Made by a program: the position numbers and the translations under genes
Origin: Acidobacteriota bacterium
GTDB taxonomy: Bacteria; Acidobacteriota; Blastocatellia; Pyrinomonadales; Pyrinomonadaceae
Assembly: GCA_016713675.1 (NCBI GenBank)
Contig: JADJOS010000001.1
Coordinates: 372,001-436,000, forward strand
Reading direction: 5' to 3'
Length of the DNA stretch: 64,000 nucleotides
The notes under the pieces: model-generated
What the model saw: only the letters and a program-made list of their open reading frames with translations
Told to the model about the DNA's origin: nothing
Database searches by the model: none
In this document: piece by piece, positions 33,697-44,000 of the stretch
Numbering within the stretch: position 1 is the stretch's first letter
Layout of the letters: every line of letters starts with the position of its first letter

Positions 33697-34260
33697 ATGA
33701 GAATTCTGATCGCAATAACCGCAGTTTGGTTCCTTGCGTCCGCGAATATTAGCTTCGCTCAGGAAATGCCTGCTAAGATCCGCGGCTACAAGGTCCACAA
33801 CGCAAAGATCCAGGTCCGGAGTTCCGAGGATAAACAGCCCGCAAGCACCGATCGCGAAGCAGTTATCACGCTGGGCGAACTAGAAGTGGCCGACTACGGC
33901 ATTTCCGGGATCACTTTGAGTGCCGGAGCCAGGATATCGCCGGTCGATCACAGCGGCCGTGTCGAATTTCTAACATTTCGAGACTTTCGCATTAACGGAA
34001 TCGCGGTCGATATCGAGGAATACAAACACGAGTTTTCGTTCAAAAAGGGCGAACAGATATCGCTGCCCAAACCTGCACGTGTTTTTGTCGGCACCCTTAA
34101 TTTGGCACGCGCCGCCCGAAGTGCACTGCTCGATCCAAAAAAGAAATGGAGCGTGACCGGAACAGTTTTCGTTTTCGGTAAGTTCAAGAAGTTTGGCATG
34201 AGTTTCAAACGGGTCGTTCCGATCAAGATCGATCTGACCATCGCAAATCCACTCAATTAG
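33697..34260 (+). CDS. Exported protein of unknown function
   Basis: A 187-residue protein with a signal peptide (MRILIAITAVWFLASANISFAQ). The mature part is predominantly beta strand, with ITLGELEVADYGISGITLSAGARI and VEFLTFRDFRINGIAVDIEEY, ending in FKRVVPIKIDLTIANPLN. The even spacing of strands suggests a lipid-binding or late-embryogenesis-abundant-like sandwich, but no family was recognised. It starts 10 bp after nusB and may be the last gene of that operon. Confidence 0.65.
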   Translation: MRILIAITAVWFLASANISFAQEMPAKIRGYKVHNAKIQVRSSEDKQPASTDREAVITLGELEVADYGISGITLSAGARISPVDHSGRVEFLTFRDFRINGIAVDIEEYKHEFSFKKGEQISLPKPARVFVGTLNLARAARSALLDPKKKWSVTGTVFVFGKFKKFGMSFKRVVPIKIDLTIANPLN

Positions 34261-34340
34261 GTCATCTCGGCCGACTGAAACTACTTTTTTCAGCTGTTTT
34301 GCGTTAAAATGTCAGATTCGACGAGGCTAAAGGAAATAAA

Positions 34341-37300
34341 GTGAGCGAAATCAACACCAATTTATCCGCATTTATCAAAGAGAGTTTCGGGTCGAATGCG
34401 ACCTATGTCGAAGGCCTTTTGACACGGTATCAGACCGATCCCAAATTGGTCGACGAGTCCTGGCAAACCTATTTTCACGATCTGCTGAATGGCGGTTCCC
34501 CGACTCCTGAGGCGAGCTCCGCATTGGTCGAACCAGCCGCACAAACGTCAATATCGGTTCCGCCGCCGGTAAAAACGCCTGTCGCCGTTCCGCTTTCTTC
34601 CGATACCGGATCACGTCCGATCACGGGCCCGGCAAAAAAGATCGTTGAGAACATGGAACAGAGCCTGACGGTTCCGACGGCGACGAGTTTTCGTACAATT
34701 CCGGTAAAGATCCTCGAGGAGAATCGCCGCATAATCAACGAACATTTGGCATTGAAGGGTCTCGGGAAAGTATCCTTCACGCACATTATCGCCTGGGCGA
34801 TCATTCAGTCGGTCAAGGTCTATCCGAGTTTGAACGTCGGTTTCGCCGTCGTAAATGGAGTCCCGTCGCGGCTCGAGCATGACGACGTCAATCTCGGCAT
34901 CGCTATCGATGTCGAGAAAAAAGACGGCTCGCGAAATCTGCTTGTGCCGAATATCAAGGCCGCAGACAAGATGAATTTTGCCAACTTTTTCGCGGCTTAC
35001 AACGAACAGGTCAAAAAGGCTCGAAACGGCAAACTCGAGATCGCCGATTTTCAGGGTACGACCATTTCGCTGACCAATCCGGGCACGATCGGCACAGCGG
35101 CATCGAATCCGCGATTAATGTCCGGTCAAAGCGCGATAATCGCGACCGGAGCTATCGAATATCCGGCAGAGTATCAGGCGATGACCAATGCGGTCCTATC
35201 ATCGATAGGCATAAGCAAGACCATAACGCTGACCAACACCTATGACCACCGCGTCATTCAAGGCGCCGAGAGCGGTTTATTCCTGGCGAAACTGCACGAA
35301 TATCTGATCGGCAGCGAGGCTTTGTTTGACCAGATCTTTGCCGATCTTGAGATCAACTACCCGCCGTTCCGATGGGCCGAAGACTATAATCCGAGGCTCT
35401 TTGGCGGGGAACACGAAAAGATCGAGGAACAGGCGAACGTGCTGCAGATGATCAATACATACCGGGAACGCGGCCATCTGCTTGCTGATATCGATCCGCT
35501 GAATATGATCCAGCGTCGGACGTCAGAGCTCGACCTCGAGAACTTTGGTTTAACGGTCTGGGATCTGGATCGGGTCTTTATCACCGGAGGACTACACGGC
35601 GAACAAACTGCAACGCTCCGTCGCATTCTCGAAATTCTCCGAAAGGCATACTGCGGAAAGGTCGGCATCGAGTACCGCCACATGGCAAGCAACACGCAAA
35701 AGGCGTGGATACGTGCCCGCGTTCGCGAACAGTTCGTTGACACCGAACCGCTCACGCCTGAGACCAAGATCGAATTGCTCCAAAAATTGATCGAAGCCGA
35801 GCAATTCGAGCAATTCCTGCACAAAAAGTACCTCGGCCAGAAGCGGTTTTCGCTCGAAGGCTGTGAAACGGTGATCCCGATGCTCGATCAATTGGTCGAA
35901 GGTGCTTCGGCGCGCGGCGTTGACGAGATCTATCTCGGCATGGCACATCGCGGCCGCCTCAATGTACTATCGAACATTGTCGGCGATCCGGAAACCGGGG
36001 CGATGGCCGAACGTATTTTCACCGTCTTCGAAGGCACCTCGCACCCTGACTTCCCTGCCGATGAGGGCGACGTGAAATATCACCAGGGAGCGATCGGCAA
36101 CCGCAAGACAAAAGCCGGCCGCGACCTCAAGATCCAGCTTTCCTGTAACCCGAGCCATCTCGAAACGGTAAATCCTGTCGTTGAAGGAATGGCCCGTGCA
36201 CGCCAAGACGAACTTCGCGACGGCAAAGGGCTTAGCCGTCAGGAATCGTATTCGCATATTCTTCCGCTGCTTCTGCATGGCGACGCGGCATTTGCAGGGC
36301 AGGGTGTCGTGATGGAGACGCTGCAGCTCGCTGGGCTTCCGGGCTATCGCACGGGCGGCACGGTTCACATCGTGATCAACAATCAGATCGGTTTCACGAC
36401 GTCTCCGGGCCTCAGCCGCAGTTCCATTTATTCGACCGACGCCGGACACATTACCCAAACGCCGATCTTTCACGTCAACGGCGACGACCCCGAAGCGGCA
36501 TATCGTGTTGTGCAGATCGCACTCGATTACCGCCGCGAATTTGATAAGGATGTGGTCATCGATCTCGTCGGATTTCGCCGCCTCGGCCATAACGAAGGCG
36601 ACGAACCGAGCTACACACAGCCGGTAATGTACGCCCGCGTAAAGGCTCATCCGGGTACCCGCCACCTCTATGCTCAGCAGCTGCTTCGCGAAGGTGTTAT
36701 TTCCGAAGAGGCACTGACCGCGATGACGAACAAGGTAGGCGAGAAATACGAAGGTATTCTTGCCCGAGCCAAAGAAATCGCAGCCAATAAGCCTGCAAAG
36801 GCAACGCTGGCGGCACACTCGATCGACGACGACGGTTCGACGATCCTTGAGACCGGCGTTTCGGCAACCTTGCTCAAACAAGTTTCCGAAAAGATATCCC
36901 TCGTACCTGAAGACTTTTACATCAATCCGAAAATGGTCGGCCAACTTGCCCGTCGTGCGAAAATGGGCGACGGGAGCGTGCCGATGGATTGGGCATTCGG
37001 AGAAGCAATGGCGATCGGCTCGCTCGTTCTTGAGGGCCTGCCGGTTCGATTCAGCGGACAGGATTCGGGCCGCGGCACATTCTCGCAGCGTCATGCCAAT
37101 ATGTATGACACGATGACCGGCGACCGGTGGGCTCCGCTCAATGAATTGAAGAGCGAATCAAATCCGAATGCCCGTGCATACATTTTCGACAGTTCGCTTT
37201 CGGAATATGGTGTGCTCGGTTTTGAGTATGGATACTCGGTGATGTCGCAGGATCAACTCGTGGCCTGGGAAGCTCAGTTCGGTGATTTCTCGAACGGCGC

Positions 37301-38048
37301 CCAGATCATGATCGATCAGTACATTTCATCCAGCGAAGACAAATGGCAGCAGCGTTCGCGTTTGGTAATGCTGCTCCCGCACGGCTACGAAGGTCAAGGG
37401 CCTGAACACTCATCGGCACGGCTCGAGCGCTATCTGCAGCTTTGCGCTGAAAACAATATGCAGGTCTGCTACCCATCGACGCCTGCTCAGTATTTCCATC
37501 TGCTCCGCCGTCAAGTCAAGCAGGAGATCATTCGGCCGCTCGTCGTGATGACGCCAAAGAGCTTGTTGAGGCTCCCGGCAGCTACATCGGAAATGTCTGA
37601 ACTCGAATCCGGCGGTTTTCAACCGGTTATCGACGATGCCCGGATCACTGACCGTTCCGGCGTCAAACGCGTCGTTGTTTGCAGCGGAAAGGTATTCTAC
37701 GATCTTGATGCAGCACGCGAAAACAGCGCCTCATCGGATGTTGCGGTCGTTCGGCTTGAGCAATTCTATCCTTTCCCTGCTGCAAAACTCGTTGAGGTGT
37801 TCGCCTCTTATCCAAACGCAGCAGAGATCGTCTGGACACAGGAAGAACCGCAGAACATGGGCGGATGGACATTTGTCGAACCTCGTTTGAGAAACGTTTT
37901 GCCTGAATCCCCAACACTAAGCTACGTTGGCCGCTCAGCGTCCGCATCGCCGGCGACGGGCTCGTACGCGATACACAATCTTGAACAGGAGCAGCTGGTT
38001 ACGCGGTCTTTGCGGATCGAAAGGGACATATCGTTGGCTGCCGGTTGA
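34341..38048 (+). CDS. kgd: Fused 2-oxoglutarate dehydrogenase/decarboxylase (E2-like plus E1o)
   Basis: A 1235-residue TCA-cycle enzyme with the architecture of mycobacterial Kgd/corynebacterial OdhA. A short E1-type N-terminal segment (SAFIKESFGSNATYVEGLL) is followed by a Pro/Ala linker. An acyltransferase-like E2 domain lies roughly at residues 95-340, ending in TYDHRVIQGAESG. The thiamine-dependent E1 part begins near 350, with HGDAAFAGQGVVMETLQ and INNQIGFTTSP for cofactor and substrate binding. As in Mycobacterium, the E2 motif has Gln (HRVIQG) where true E2 proteins have Asp, and there is no lipoyl domain. The start is GTG 34341 with AAAGGA upstream. No E2 or E3 gene lies nearby. Confidence 0.95.
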   Translation: MSEINTNLSAFIKESFGSNATYVEGLLTRYQTDPKLVDESWQTYFHDLLNGGSPTPEASSALVEPAAQTSISVPPPVKTPVAVPLSSDTGSRPITGPAKKIVENMEQSLTVPTATSFRTIPVKILEENRRIINEHLALKGLGKVSFTHIIAWAIIQSVKVYPSLNVGFAVVNGVPSRLEHDDVNLGIAIDVEKKDGSRNLLVPNIKAADKMNFANFFAAYNEQVKKARNGKLEIADFQGTTISLTNPGTIGTAASNPRLMSGQSAIIATGAIEYPAEYQAMTNAVLSSIGISKTITLTNTYDHRVIQGAESGLFLAKLHEYLIGSEALFDQIFADLEINYPPFRWAEDYNPRLFGGEHEKIEEQANVLQMINTYRERGHLLADIDPLNMIQRRTSELDLENFGLTVWDLDRVFITGGLHGEQTATLRRILEILRKAYCGKVGIEYRHMASNTQKAWIRARVREQFVDTEPLTPETKIELLQKLIEAEQFEQFLHKKYLGQKRFSLEGCETVIPMLDQLVEGASARGVDEIYLGMAHRGRLNVLSNIVGDPETGAMAERIFTVFEGTSHPDFPADEGDVKYHQGAIGNRKTKAGRDLKIQLSCNPSHLETVNPVVEGMARARQDELRDGKGLSRQESYSHILPLLLHGDAAFAGQGVVMETLQLAGLPGYRTGGTVHIVINNQIGFTTSPGLSRSSIYSTDAGHITQTPIFHVNGDDPEAAYRVVQIALDYRREFDKDVVIDLVGFRRLGHNEGDEPSYTQPVMYARVKAHPGTRHLYAQQLLREGVISEEALTAMTNKVGEKYEGILARAKEIAANKPAKATLAAHSIDDDGSTILETGVSATLLKQVSEKISLVPEDFYINPKMVGQLARRAKMGDGSVPMDWAFGEAMAIGSLVLEGLPVRFSGQDSGRGTFSQRHANMYDTMTGDRWAPLNELKSESNPNARAYIFDSSLSEYGVLGFEYGYSVMSQDQLVAWEAQFGDFSNGAQIMIDQYISSSEDKWQQRSRLVMLLPHGYEGQGPEHSSARLERYLQLCAENNMQVCYPSTPAQYFHLLRRQVKQEIIRPLVVMTPKSLLRLPAATSEMSELESGGFQPVIDDARITDRSGVKRVVVCSGKVFYDLDAARENSASSDVAVVRLEQFYPFPAAKLVEVFASYPNAAEIVWTQEEPQNMGGWTFVEPRLRNVLPESPTLSYVGRSASASPATGSYAIHNLEQEQLVTRSLRIERDISLAAG

Positions 38049-38090
38049 CCTGTTTGTTCGGTATAATCAAAAATTGCATCTAACTTTTCG

Positions 38091-39230
38091 ATGAAACGCC
38101 TAGTTATGAAATATCCAAAAATATTCGCAGCCGTTGCGGTTGTTCCGTTCGCGGTGTTTTTGATGCTCGCCTGCCAGCCCAAAACGGTAAGCAGCGAGGA
38201 GCCAGCAAAGACAAATACTGCTGCTCCGGAACCGACGCCGCCTACAAATAAAGAACCTATCACGATCGCGGCTGTCGGCGACATAATGTTGGCGTCTCCG
38301 TTCCCGAACGAATCTCGGATGCCGCCGAATGACGGTGCGGACATGTTGAAAGATGTCACGCCGATCCTCTCGGCCGCCGATATCGCGTTTGGAAATCTCG
38401 AAGGCCCGATCGTTGACGGCGGCACATCGGCGAAGTGCCGTCCCGGCTCAACGCAGTGTTTTGCTTTTCGCACGCCGACACGTTACGGCAAATCTCTCAA
38501 AGAAGCCGGATTTGACGTTATGAGCGTGGCCAATAACCATGCCGGCGATTTCGGCTTGCCCGGGCGTGTGAGCACGCAGAAGGTATTGGATGAGCAAGGC
38601 ATCAAGTATGCCGGCAGCCTCGATCCGCCGGCGACCACCACTTATCTTGATGTCAAAGGCAAGAAGGTCGCCTTTATCGGCTTCGGCCACAACAACGGAA
38701 TGCCGAACATAAATGACCTTGCCGGTGCACGCCAGCTCGTTCTCGACGCCAAGAAAAAGGCGAACCTGGTCGTTGTATCTTTTCACGGCGGTGCTGAGGG
38801 GACCGATGCACAGAACGTCCCCAATCGCAACGAGATATTTCTCGGCGAGAACCGAGGTAATCTGCCGGCATTTGCCCGTACCGTTATCGACGCAGGAGCC
38901 GACCTTGTCCTCGGCCACGGGCCCCACGTAATGCGCGGGATGGAGATCTACAAGGATCGGTTGATCGCTTATTCACTGGGCAATTTTGCGACATACGGCT
39001 GGTTTCGGCTTGCCGGGGAAACCGCTTTGACGATGGTGCTCGAGGTCAAACTGGATGCGGACGGGAAATTTATGAGCGGCAAGATCAACGCCGCAACGCT
39101 CGAAGGCAAGGGTATCCCGACACTTGATAAGAACGGCACATCGATACGCACAGTAAAGAACCTGTCGACCAACAATTTCGGTACCAACGCCCCAACGATC
39201 GCCGACGACGGCACGATCTCTGTGAAGTAA
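38091..39230 (+). CDS. CapA/PgsA-like lipoprotein (metallophosphatase fold)
   Basis: A 379-residue lipoprotein (signal MKRLVMKYPKIFAAVAVV...MLAC; ATG 38106 is an alternative start). After a Pro/Thr-rich linker comes a PGA_cap domain: ITIAAVGDIMLAS, IAFGNLEGPIVDGG, VMSVANNHAGDFG, VVSFHGGAEG, and VLGHGPHVMRG with IAYSLGNFATYG. These are the usual metal-binding blocks of the CapA group. CapA functions in poly-gamma-glutamate export, but many relatives act on other envelope polymers. No capBC genes are present, so a capsule role is uncertain. It lies 42 bp after kgd. Confidence 0.88.
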   Translation: MKRLVMKYPKIFAAVAVVPFAVFLMLACQPKTVSSEEPAKTNTAAPEPTPPTNKEPITIAAVGDIMLASPFPNESRMPPNDGADMLKDVTPILSAADIAFGNLEGPIVDGGTSAKCRPGSTQCFAFRTPTRYGKSLKEAGFDVMSVANNHAGDFGLPGRVSTQKVLDEQGIKYAGSLDPPATTTYLDVKGKKVAFIGFGHNNGMPNINDLAGARQLVLDAKKKANLVVVSFHGGAEGTDAQNVPNRNEIFLGENRGNLPAFARTVIDAGADLVLGHGPHVMRGMEIYKDRLIAYSLGNFATYGWFRLAGETALTMVLEVKLDADGKFMSGKINAATLEGKGIPTLDKNGTSIRTVKNLSTNNFGTNAPTIADDGTISVK

Positions 39231-39246
39231 TACCTAAATTGCAAAA

Positions 39247-39266
39247 GGGCCGTGTAAATTCGGCCC
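39247..39266. terminator. Hairpin terminator between convergent genes
   Basis: GGGCCG (39247-39252) pairs with CGGCCC (39261-39266) across an 8-nt loop. The stem has six G:C pairs but only a short T tract. It lies between the ends of the CapA-like gene and the winged-helix regulator gene and could end either transcript. Confidence 0.5.
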
Positions 39267-39272
39267 CCTTCC

Positions 39273-40610
39273 CTACAACCCAATTCGGCGGATCAGGTCT
39301 TTAAAGCGACGGTCAATCCGGAGCGGTTCGAGCAGAGGTTCGTATTTGGAATAGATGATTCCGCGGTCGCGGTTTTCGAAGGCCTGTTCGAGCCACGCGA
39401 GGCTCGTTTCTTTGTCTCCGAGGCGCACGGGAACGAGCGATTTAAGGTATCGCGGATAGTTTTTCAAATGCGGGCGCGTTTCGTATTGCTCGAGCCGCTT
39501 GTGCCAGACGCCGTTCATTCCATTCTGATCATAGGCAGCCTTTAGTTCCTCACCGATCTCCGCGGGCTCGCCAAATTTCGTCGCCGCAACCGCAAATACA
39601 TCGACAGCTTCCTGCTCTTTCCCCGCAAATTCCAGGCCAAAGCCGAGATAAAAATGGCCATAGCCAAAATCCGGGTCGATCTCGATGATCCGTTTTGCCT
39701 GTCTAATCAGCCGGGCCGAATCACGCTGCGTGTAATAATAGCCGGCGAGTCCCGTTGCAGCCATGGCGGAATCAGGTGCAAGCGAGATCGCCTCCGCAAA
39801 GTGTTTATTCGCCTCATCAAAACGGCCAACCACATTCAGCAGATCGGCATACCATTGATGAGCAGTAGCAGATGTCGGATCCAGGTCGAGTGCCGTCAGA
39901 AACTCGCGTTCGCCCCCCGCCCAATCCCAATCGTAAAAGGCCTTTGCGTAAGCAAGTGTCGTATGTGCAAGTGAAAGCTCGGAATTGATCCGCTTCGCAT
40001 CTTCATAACCGTTCGCGTAACCATCCGGCAAAGCTGCGGCATAGTAGTCGGCAAGCATTCGATGACTGTCGACGAGGCCCGAATAGGCGAATGCAAAATT
40101 CGGGTCCTGGCAGATCGCATCTTCAAAATGCGTAACGGCCTGTTTAAGGCCCGCCTCGGTGCGCTTATTCCAAAACGATCGTGCCTGCACATACGATTCG
40201 TACGCTGCGGTACTGACCTTTGGCGAGGCGGCAAACCGCTCGTATTTATTGATGTCGAGCGACCGTGCGTCATTCGTCTCGGCGACGTTGGCAATGAACT
40301 GATAGCCACGGCCTGGCACGGTCAGGATGAATTTGGGGTTCTTCTTCCCTTCGCCGAGAGCTTTACGCAAGACAAAGATCGTTTGCGAGAGATTCCCTTC
40401 CTCGACCACCGAACCCGCCCATACACGATCGAGAAGTTCTTCTTTCGTGAGTAGCCGACCCTTGCTACAAACAAGCGTTATCAGTAGCAAAACCGCACGC
40501 GGCGTGAGCGCTACGGTTTCTCCTGAGTCGCACCTATAGAGACGCTGACTCTTGGCGTCAAGCCGAAACTCACCGAACTCAAAAATGACCGGCTTGGAAA
40601 GCTCCTGCAT
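39273..40610 (-). CDS. Winged-helix (OmpR/CadC-type) regulator fused to TPR repeats
   Basis: A 445-residue soluble regulator. ATG 40610 (MQELSKPVIFEFGEFRLD) is preferred to TTG 40619. Residues 1-105 form a Trans_reg_C winged helix: ALTPRAVLLLITLV, LTKEELLDRVWAGSVVEEGNLSQTIFVLRKALGE, and PKFILTVPGRGYQFI. The rest is TPR-like, with units such as LAHTTLAYAKAFYDWDWAGGEREFLTAL and FDEANKHFAEAISLAPDSAMA. No transmembrane helix separates the parts, unlike CadC. The architecture suggests DNA binding controlled by protein-protein contact. Four direct repeats lie immediately upstream and may be its own operator. Confidence 0.88.
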   Translation of the reverse strand: MQELSKPVIFEFGEFRLDAKSQRLYRCDSGETVALTPRAVLLLITLVCSKGRLLTKEELLDRVWAGSVVEEGNLSQTIFVLRKALGEGKKNPKFILTVPGRGYQFIANVAETNDARSLDINKYERFAASPKVSTAAYESYVQARSFWNKRTEAGLKQAVTHFEDAICQDPNFAFAYSGLVDSHRMLADYYAAALPDGYANGYEDAKRINSELSLAHTTLAYAKAFYDWDWAGGEREFLTALDLDPTSATAHQWYADLLNVVGRFDEANKHFAEAISLAPDSAMAATGLAGYYYTQRDSARLIRQAKRIIEIDPDFGYGHFYLGFGLEFAGKEQEAVDVFAVAATKFGEPAEIGEELKAAYDQNGMNGVWHKRLEQYETRPHLKNYPRYLKSLVPVRLGDKETSLAWLEQAFENRDRGIIYSKYEPLLEPLRIDRRFKDLIRRIGL

Positions 40611-40620
40611 AAAACACAAA

Positions 40621-40659
40621 TTTGAGAAGTTTTGAGACTAGTTTTGAGGATTTTTGAGA
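40621..40659 (-). promoter_or_regulatory. Four direct repeats upstream of the winged-helix regulator gene
   Basis: TTTGAGA occurs at 40621-40627, 40631-40637 and 40653-40659, and as TTTGAGG at 40643-40649. Start spacing is 10, 12 and 10 bp, about one DNA turn. OmpR/PhoB-type winged helices bind head-to-tail to direct repeats at this spacing. The array begins 10 bp upstream of the ATG at 40610, where bound protein would repress translation start or transcription. Confidence 0.55.
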
Positions 40660-41037
40660 ACAGGTCAAGTTAAGTTTGCACCCTAAGCCCTAATTGATAA
40701 CCAATTTAGCAAGAGGTGCAAGGTGTTGAACGATGAACTGGTGACCGCAAACGCGGCCGTCGTCTCAAAACTACTGGTGATTGCCCCTTTCTCCGCCAAC
40801 GGTTTTGCTAAACCGTACGGTGAACAAACCGGCGAATATCCACGACGAAGCAGACCTGCCAACCAAAACTTGGCCGGCCCGCTAAGCCGTGCCTGGTCTA
40901 ATGCCGGTTGGCCATCAACCAAACAATCTGAACAAGTTGCGAAGGCCGTCATCACCAGTGCCGCCTTCGTTGCATCCGGTGCGTAGCGTGTACACGGTTC
41001 GCACCGGAATTTTGGTAAAGAACCTTGGAGCAATGCG
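40660..41037. other. Non-coding or degenerate stretch before the propeller gene
   Basis: No convincing gene lies between the direct repeats and the propeller gene. Short frames exist on both strands (40723-40986 plus, 40683-41066 minus), but neither has a ribosome-binding site, a recognisable motif or sensible amino-acid composition. The DNA could be the remnant of a mobile element or an old gene. I see no clear terminal repeats or target duplication. Confidence 0.45.
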
Positions 41038-44000
41038 GTGAAGAAAATTAAATTGACTGAGGACAAAATGATTATGATGGAAAGATCTTGGATAGCGACG
41101 ACTAGTAGTTTGCGGAGCTATTGGTCGCTGAGTTTGTTTGTTGCTCATGTTTTTTTTACTGCGGGATTCGGATTCGAATGTGGGACACTAACCTATATAC
41201 CACCGGAGGTAGATGCCGAGCTCGATCCGCGATTTTACCAAACCGGCTTATCCGGAGGGTCCTCTTATGCGCCGCTGAAGGTTTACGCCACCGCCGTGGA
41301 CCCGAGAACCGGGAATGTCTTCATTGGAGGGCAGTTTTTCTCTGTTGACAACGTTCAGGCACAGAATATCGCATTTTTTGACAAAGATCAGAACCGATGG
41401 TTTTCCCTCTCGGGGGGTGGTTTGACAGAAGGCTCGAACCAAAAAGGCAGCTACGTTAAGGCTCTGGCTATTCACGGTAGCTATTTATATGTCGGCGGCT
41501 ATTTCAATCAAACAGAGAATGGGGTAACAACCGGGCTCAACCGAATTGCCCGTTACAATTTCGGATCAGGAACTGTCGATGAAGTTGAAAATGGAACTTG
41601 GACACCGTTCGCCAATGGCGGCCTGGATGGCGATGTAAACGCGTTTCACGTTTCCGGTACTGATCTATATGTCGGCGGTAGTTTCGCAGAATCACACGAC
41701 GGGAACATTCCAAATCTTAACAACATTGCTGTTTACGCCAATCACACAGTCTGTACGGTCGGCTGTTGGGCCGCACTTGCGGGCAACGGATTGAATGGAG
41801 CAGTGAATGCGATGGATTCGTGGGGCGGCGGCTTCTATGCCGGCGGTGAATTTACGGCCCCAGTTCTCAATCCAGCAATGCCTCTAAACCGTATCGCACG
41901 CTACTCAAATGGCGCCTGGCAAATACCTCCTAATTTTGGATTGAACGGTAATGTCTATTCCGTGAAAACTACTAATGACTACATATACGTAGGCGGCAGT
42001 TTCACGGGAACCGTAAGCCCATTTGTACCTCTCAGCCGTGTTGGTTATTATGACGAGTCTTATACAGATTCATGGCAGGCTCTAGATAGCGGTTTGAACG
42101 GCACCGTCAAAACTATATCACTTGGTGGTCCGGGCGTTATCGTCGGCGGAGATTTTCTACAAACGGCCGATGGACTGACTGAGTTGAAGAGCATTGCCTG
42201 TTATTGCAGCGGCGATTGGGAAGCATTTCCGTATGACGGCCTGAATGGGGCAGTAAATGCCATTTCCCGATATTACAATATCGAAACGGATGCCGATCTT
42301 TTGTATGTGGGCGGAACATTCACGGATACGACGGCCGATTCACCCAATCCTTCGTTCGGTGTCACGAGTTATTCGCTTAATCTTAACATGATCGCATCGG
42401 ATGCAAAATTAGGTTCAACCTATTCTCACTTACCGATGGGCCTGAACAACGGCAAAGCGCTAAACGAGCAAATTACGGCACTCGCGGCTGATCCTGCGGG
42501 CAATATTTATGCGGGAGGCTATTTCACCGCTACTGCCGATGGTGCAACCCCCAATCTGAACCGCATTGCCCGTTACGATCCCGCGATGAACACTTGGTCC
42601 GCTCTGGCTAACATTGGATTGAATGGTACCGTAACCGGACTGGCAATTTCCGGCAATAACCTATATGTTGGCGGAGCCTTTACTGCGACCGCCGATGGCA
42701 TGGTCACGGGGCTCAATCGCATCGCCCGATACGATCTAACCACGAATACGTGGTTTCCATTGACGAACGGAGGCTTAAACAACGAGGTTGCGTCGCTGGT
42801 GATCTCAGGCGGCAACTTGTATGCCGGCGGCAGTTTTATCCGAACCTTTGACGGTACGGTGTTAAACCTCAACCGTATTGCCCGCTACAATTTGACGACA
42901 AATATCTGGTCACCTGTCGCGTTCAACGGGGTAAATGATGCGGTTTTTACGTTGGCAGTGTCGGGCGATAATTTGTATGCGGGCGGCTTCTTTACGTCAA
43001 CTTTCAGTTTTTCCAACATCAATTTGAACTTCATTGCCCGCTACAACACCGTTACCAATACGTGGTCACCGCTCGCTAACCTCGGTTTGAGTGATTACGC
43101 CGAGGCGTTGGCCGTAACGGGAAACTTCATGTACGTTCAAGGAAACTTCATTGTTACCGGTGATGGCACCAAACAGCTCAATGGCCTGGCCCGGTATGAT
43201 CTGCAAAACAACATCTGGGTGACGATCACGGGCGCGAGCGATGAGCGCAGCGCCGCCCGTGACACCCTGGCGACGGTCCAAACGGGAAACGAAGTTTATT
43301 TCGGCGGCAGATTTCACGGAGCGGGTGACGGTGTGGCTCATTTTTTCACGCGGTTATATCTTCAAAGGTGGAATGTTCCCGCACCGACATCTGATTGGTT
43401 TGACATTAATAACTGGTCCACCGGAGCGGTTCCAGCCTCTAACTCCAGTGCCGTGATTCCCAACGGTGCCGGAATTATTAATATTGCCACTGCCGATGTG
43501 GTAATGAATGATCTGAATATCAACGGCGGGACTTTGAATATTGCCACCGGTCGAACTCTCACCGTCAACGGTATTCTCAACCTAAAAGGCGGTACGATCA
43601 CAGGTGATGGAACGGTTGTCATCGCCAACTGCCAACCCGACGGTATTATGGGCGGCGACGCGACAGCCTACATCCGAACAGCACTGGTTCGATGTGTGAA
43701 CAACACGGGAACCTTTACATTTCCTGCTGGAACGAAGAGTGGCTATGCTCCTGTTTTCCTCAAAAACATCACTGGTACAGGCAATATTTTGGTCCGAGCC
43801 AATCAAGGACCGTATTCCGGTCCGGTGATGTATTTACCGACGGACCGGTTAAGGCGTTGGTGGCAGATCGAGAATCCGGGCGGCGGCGTTACGAATTCTG
43901 AGGTTATCTTTAACTATCTTCAGAGCGACATTGTTGGGAACGAGGCCAGCTATCGAGCATATCGTATCTCAGGCGGCTCGGCGTCGGTCTTTAGCACGAC

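Noticed and set aside
35967..37094. 375-codon minus-strand frame opposite kgd
   Set aside because: Antisense to the conserved E1 catalytic region. Its length reflects G/C-rich codon bias.
40723..40986. 87-codon frame as a gene
   Set aside because: No ribosome-binding site, no known motif, and an overlapping frame of similar quality on the other strand.
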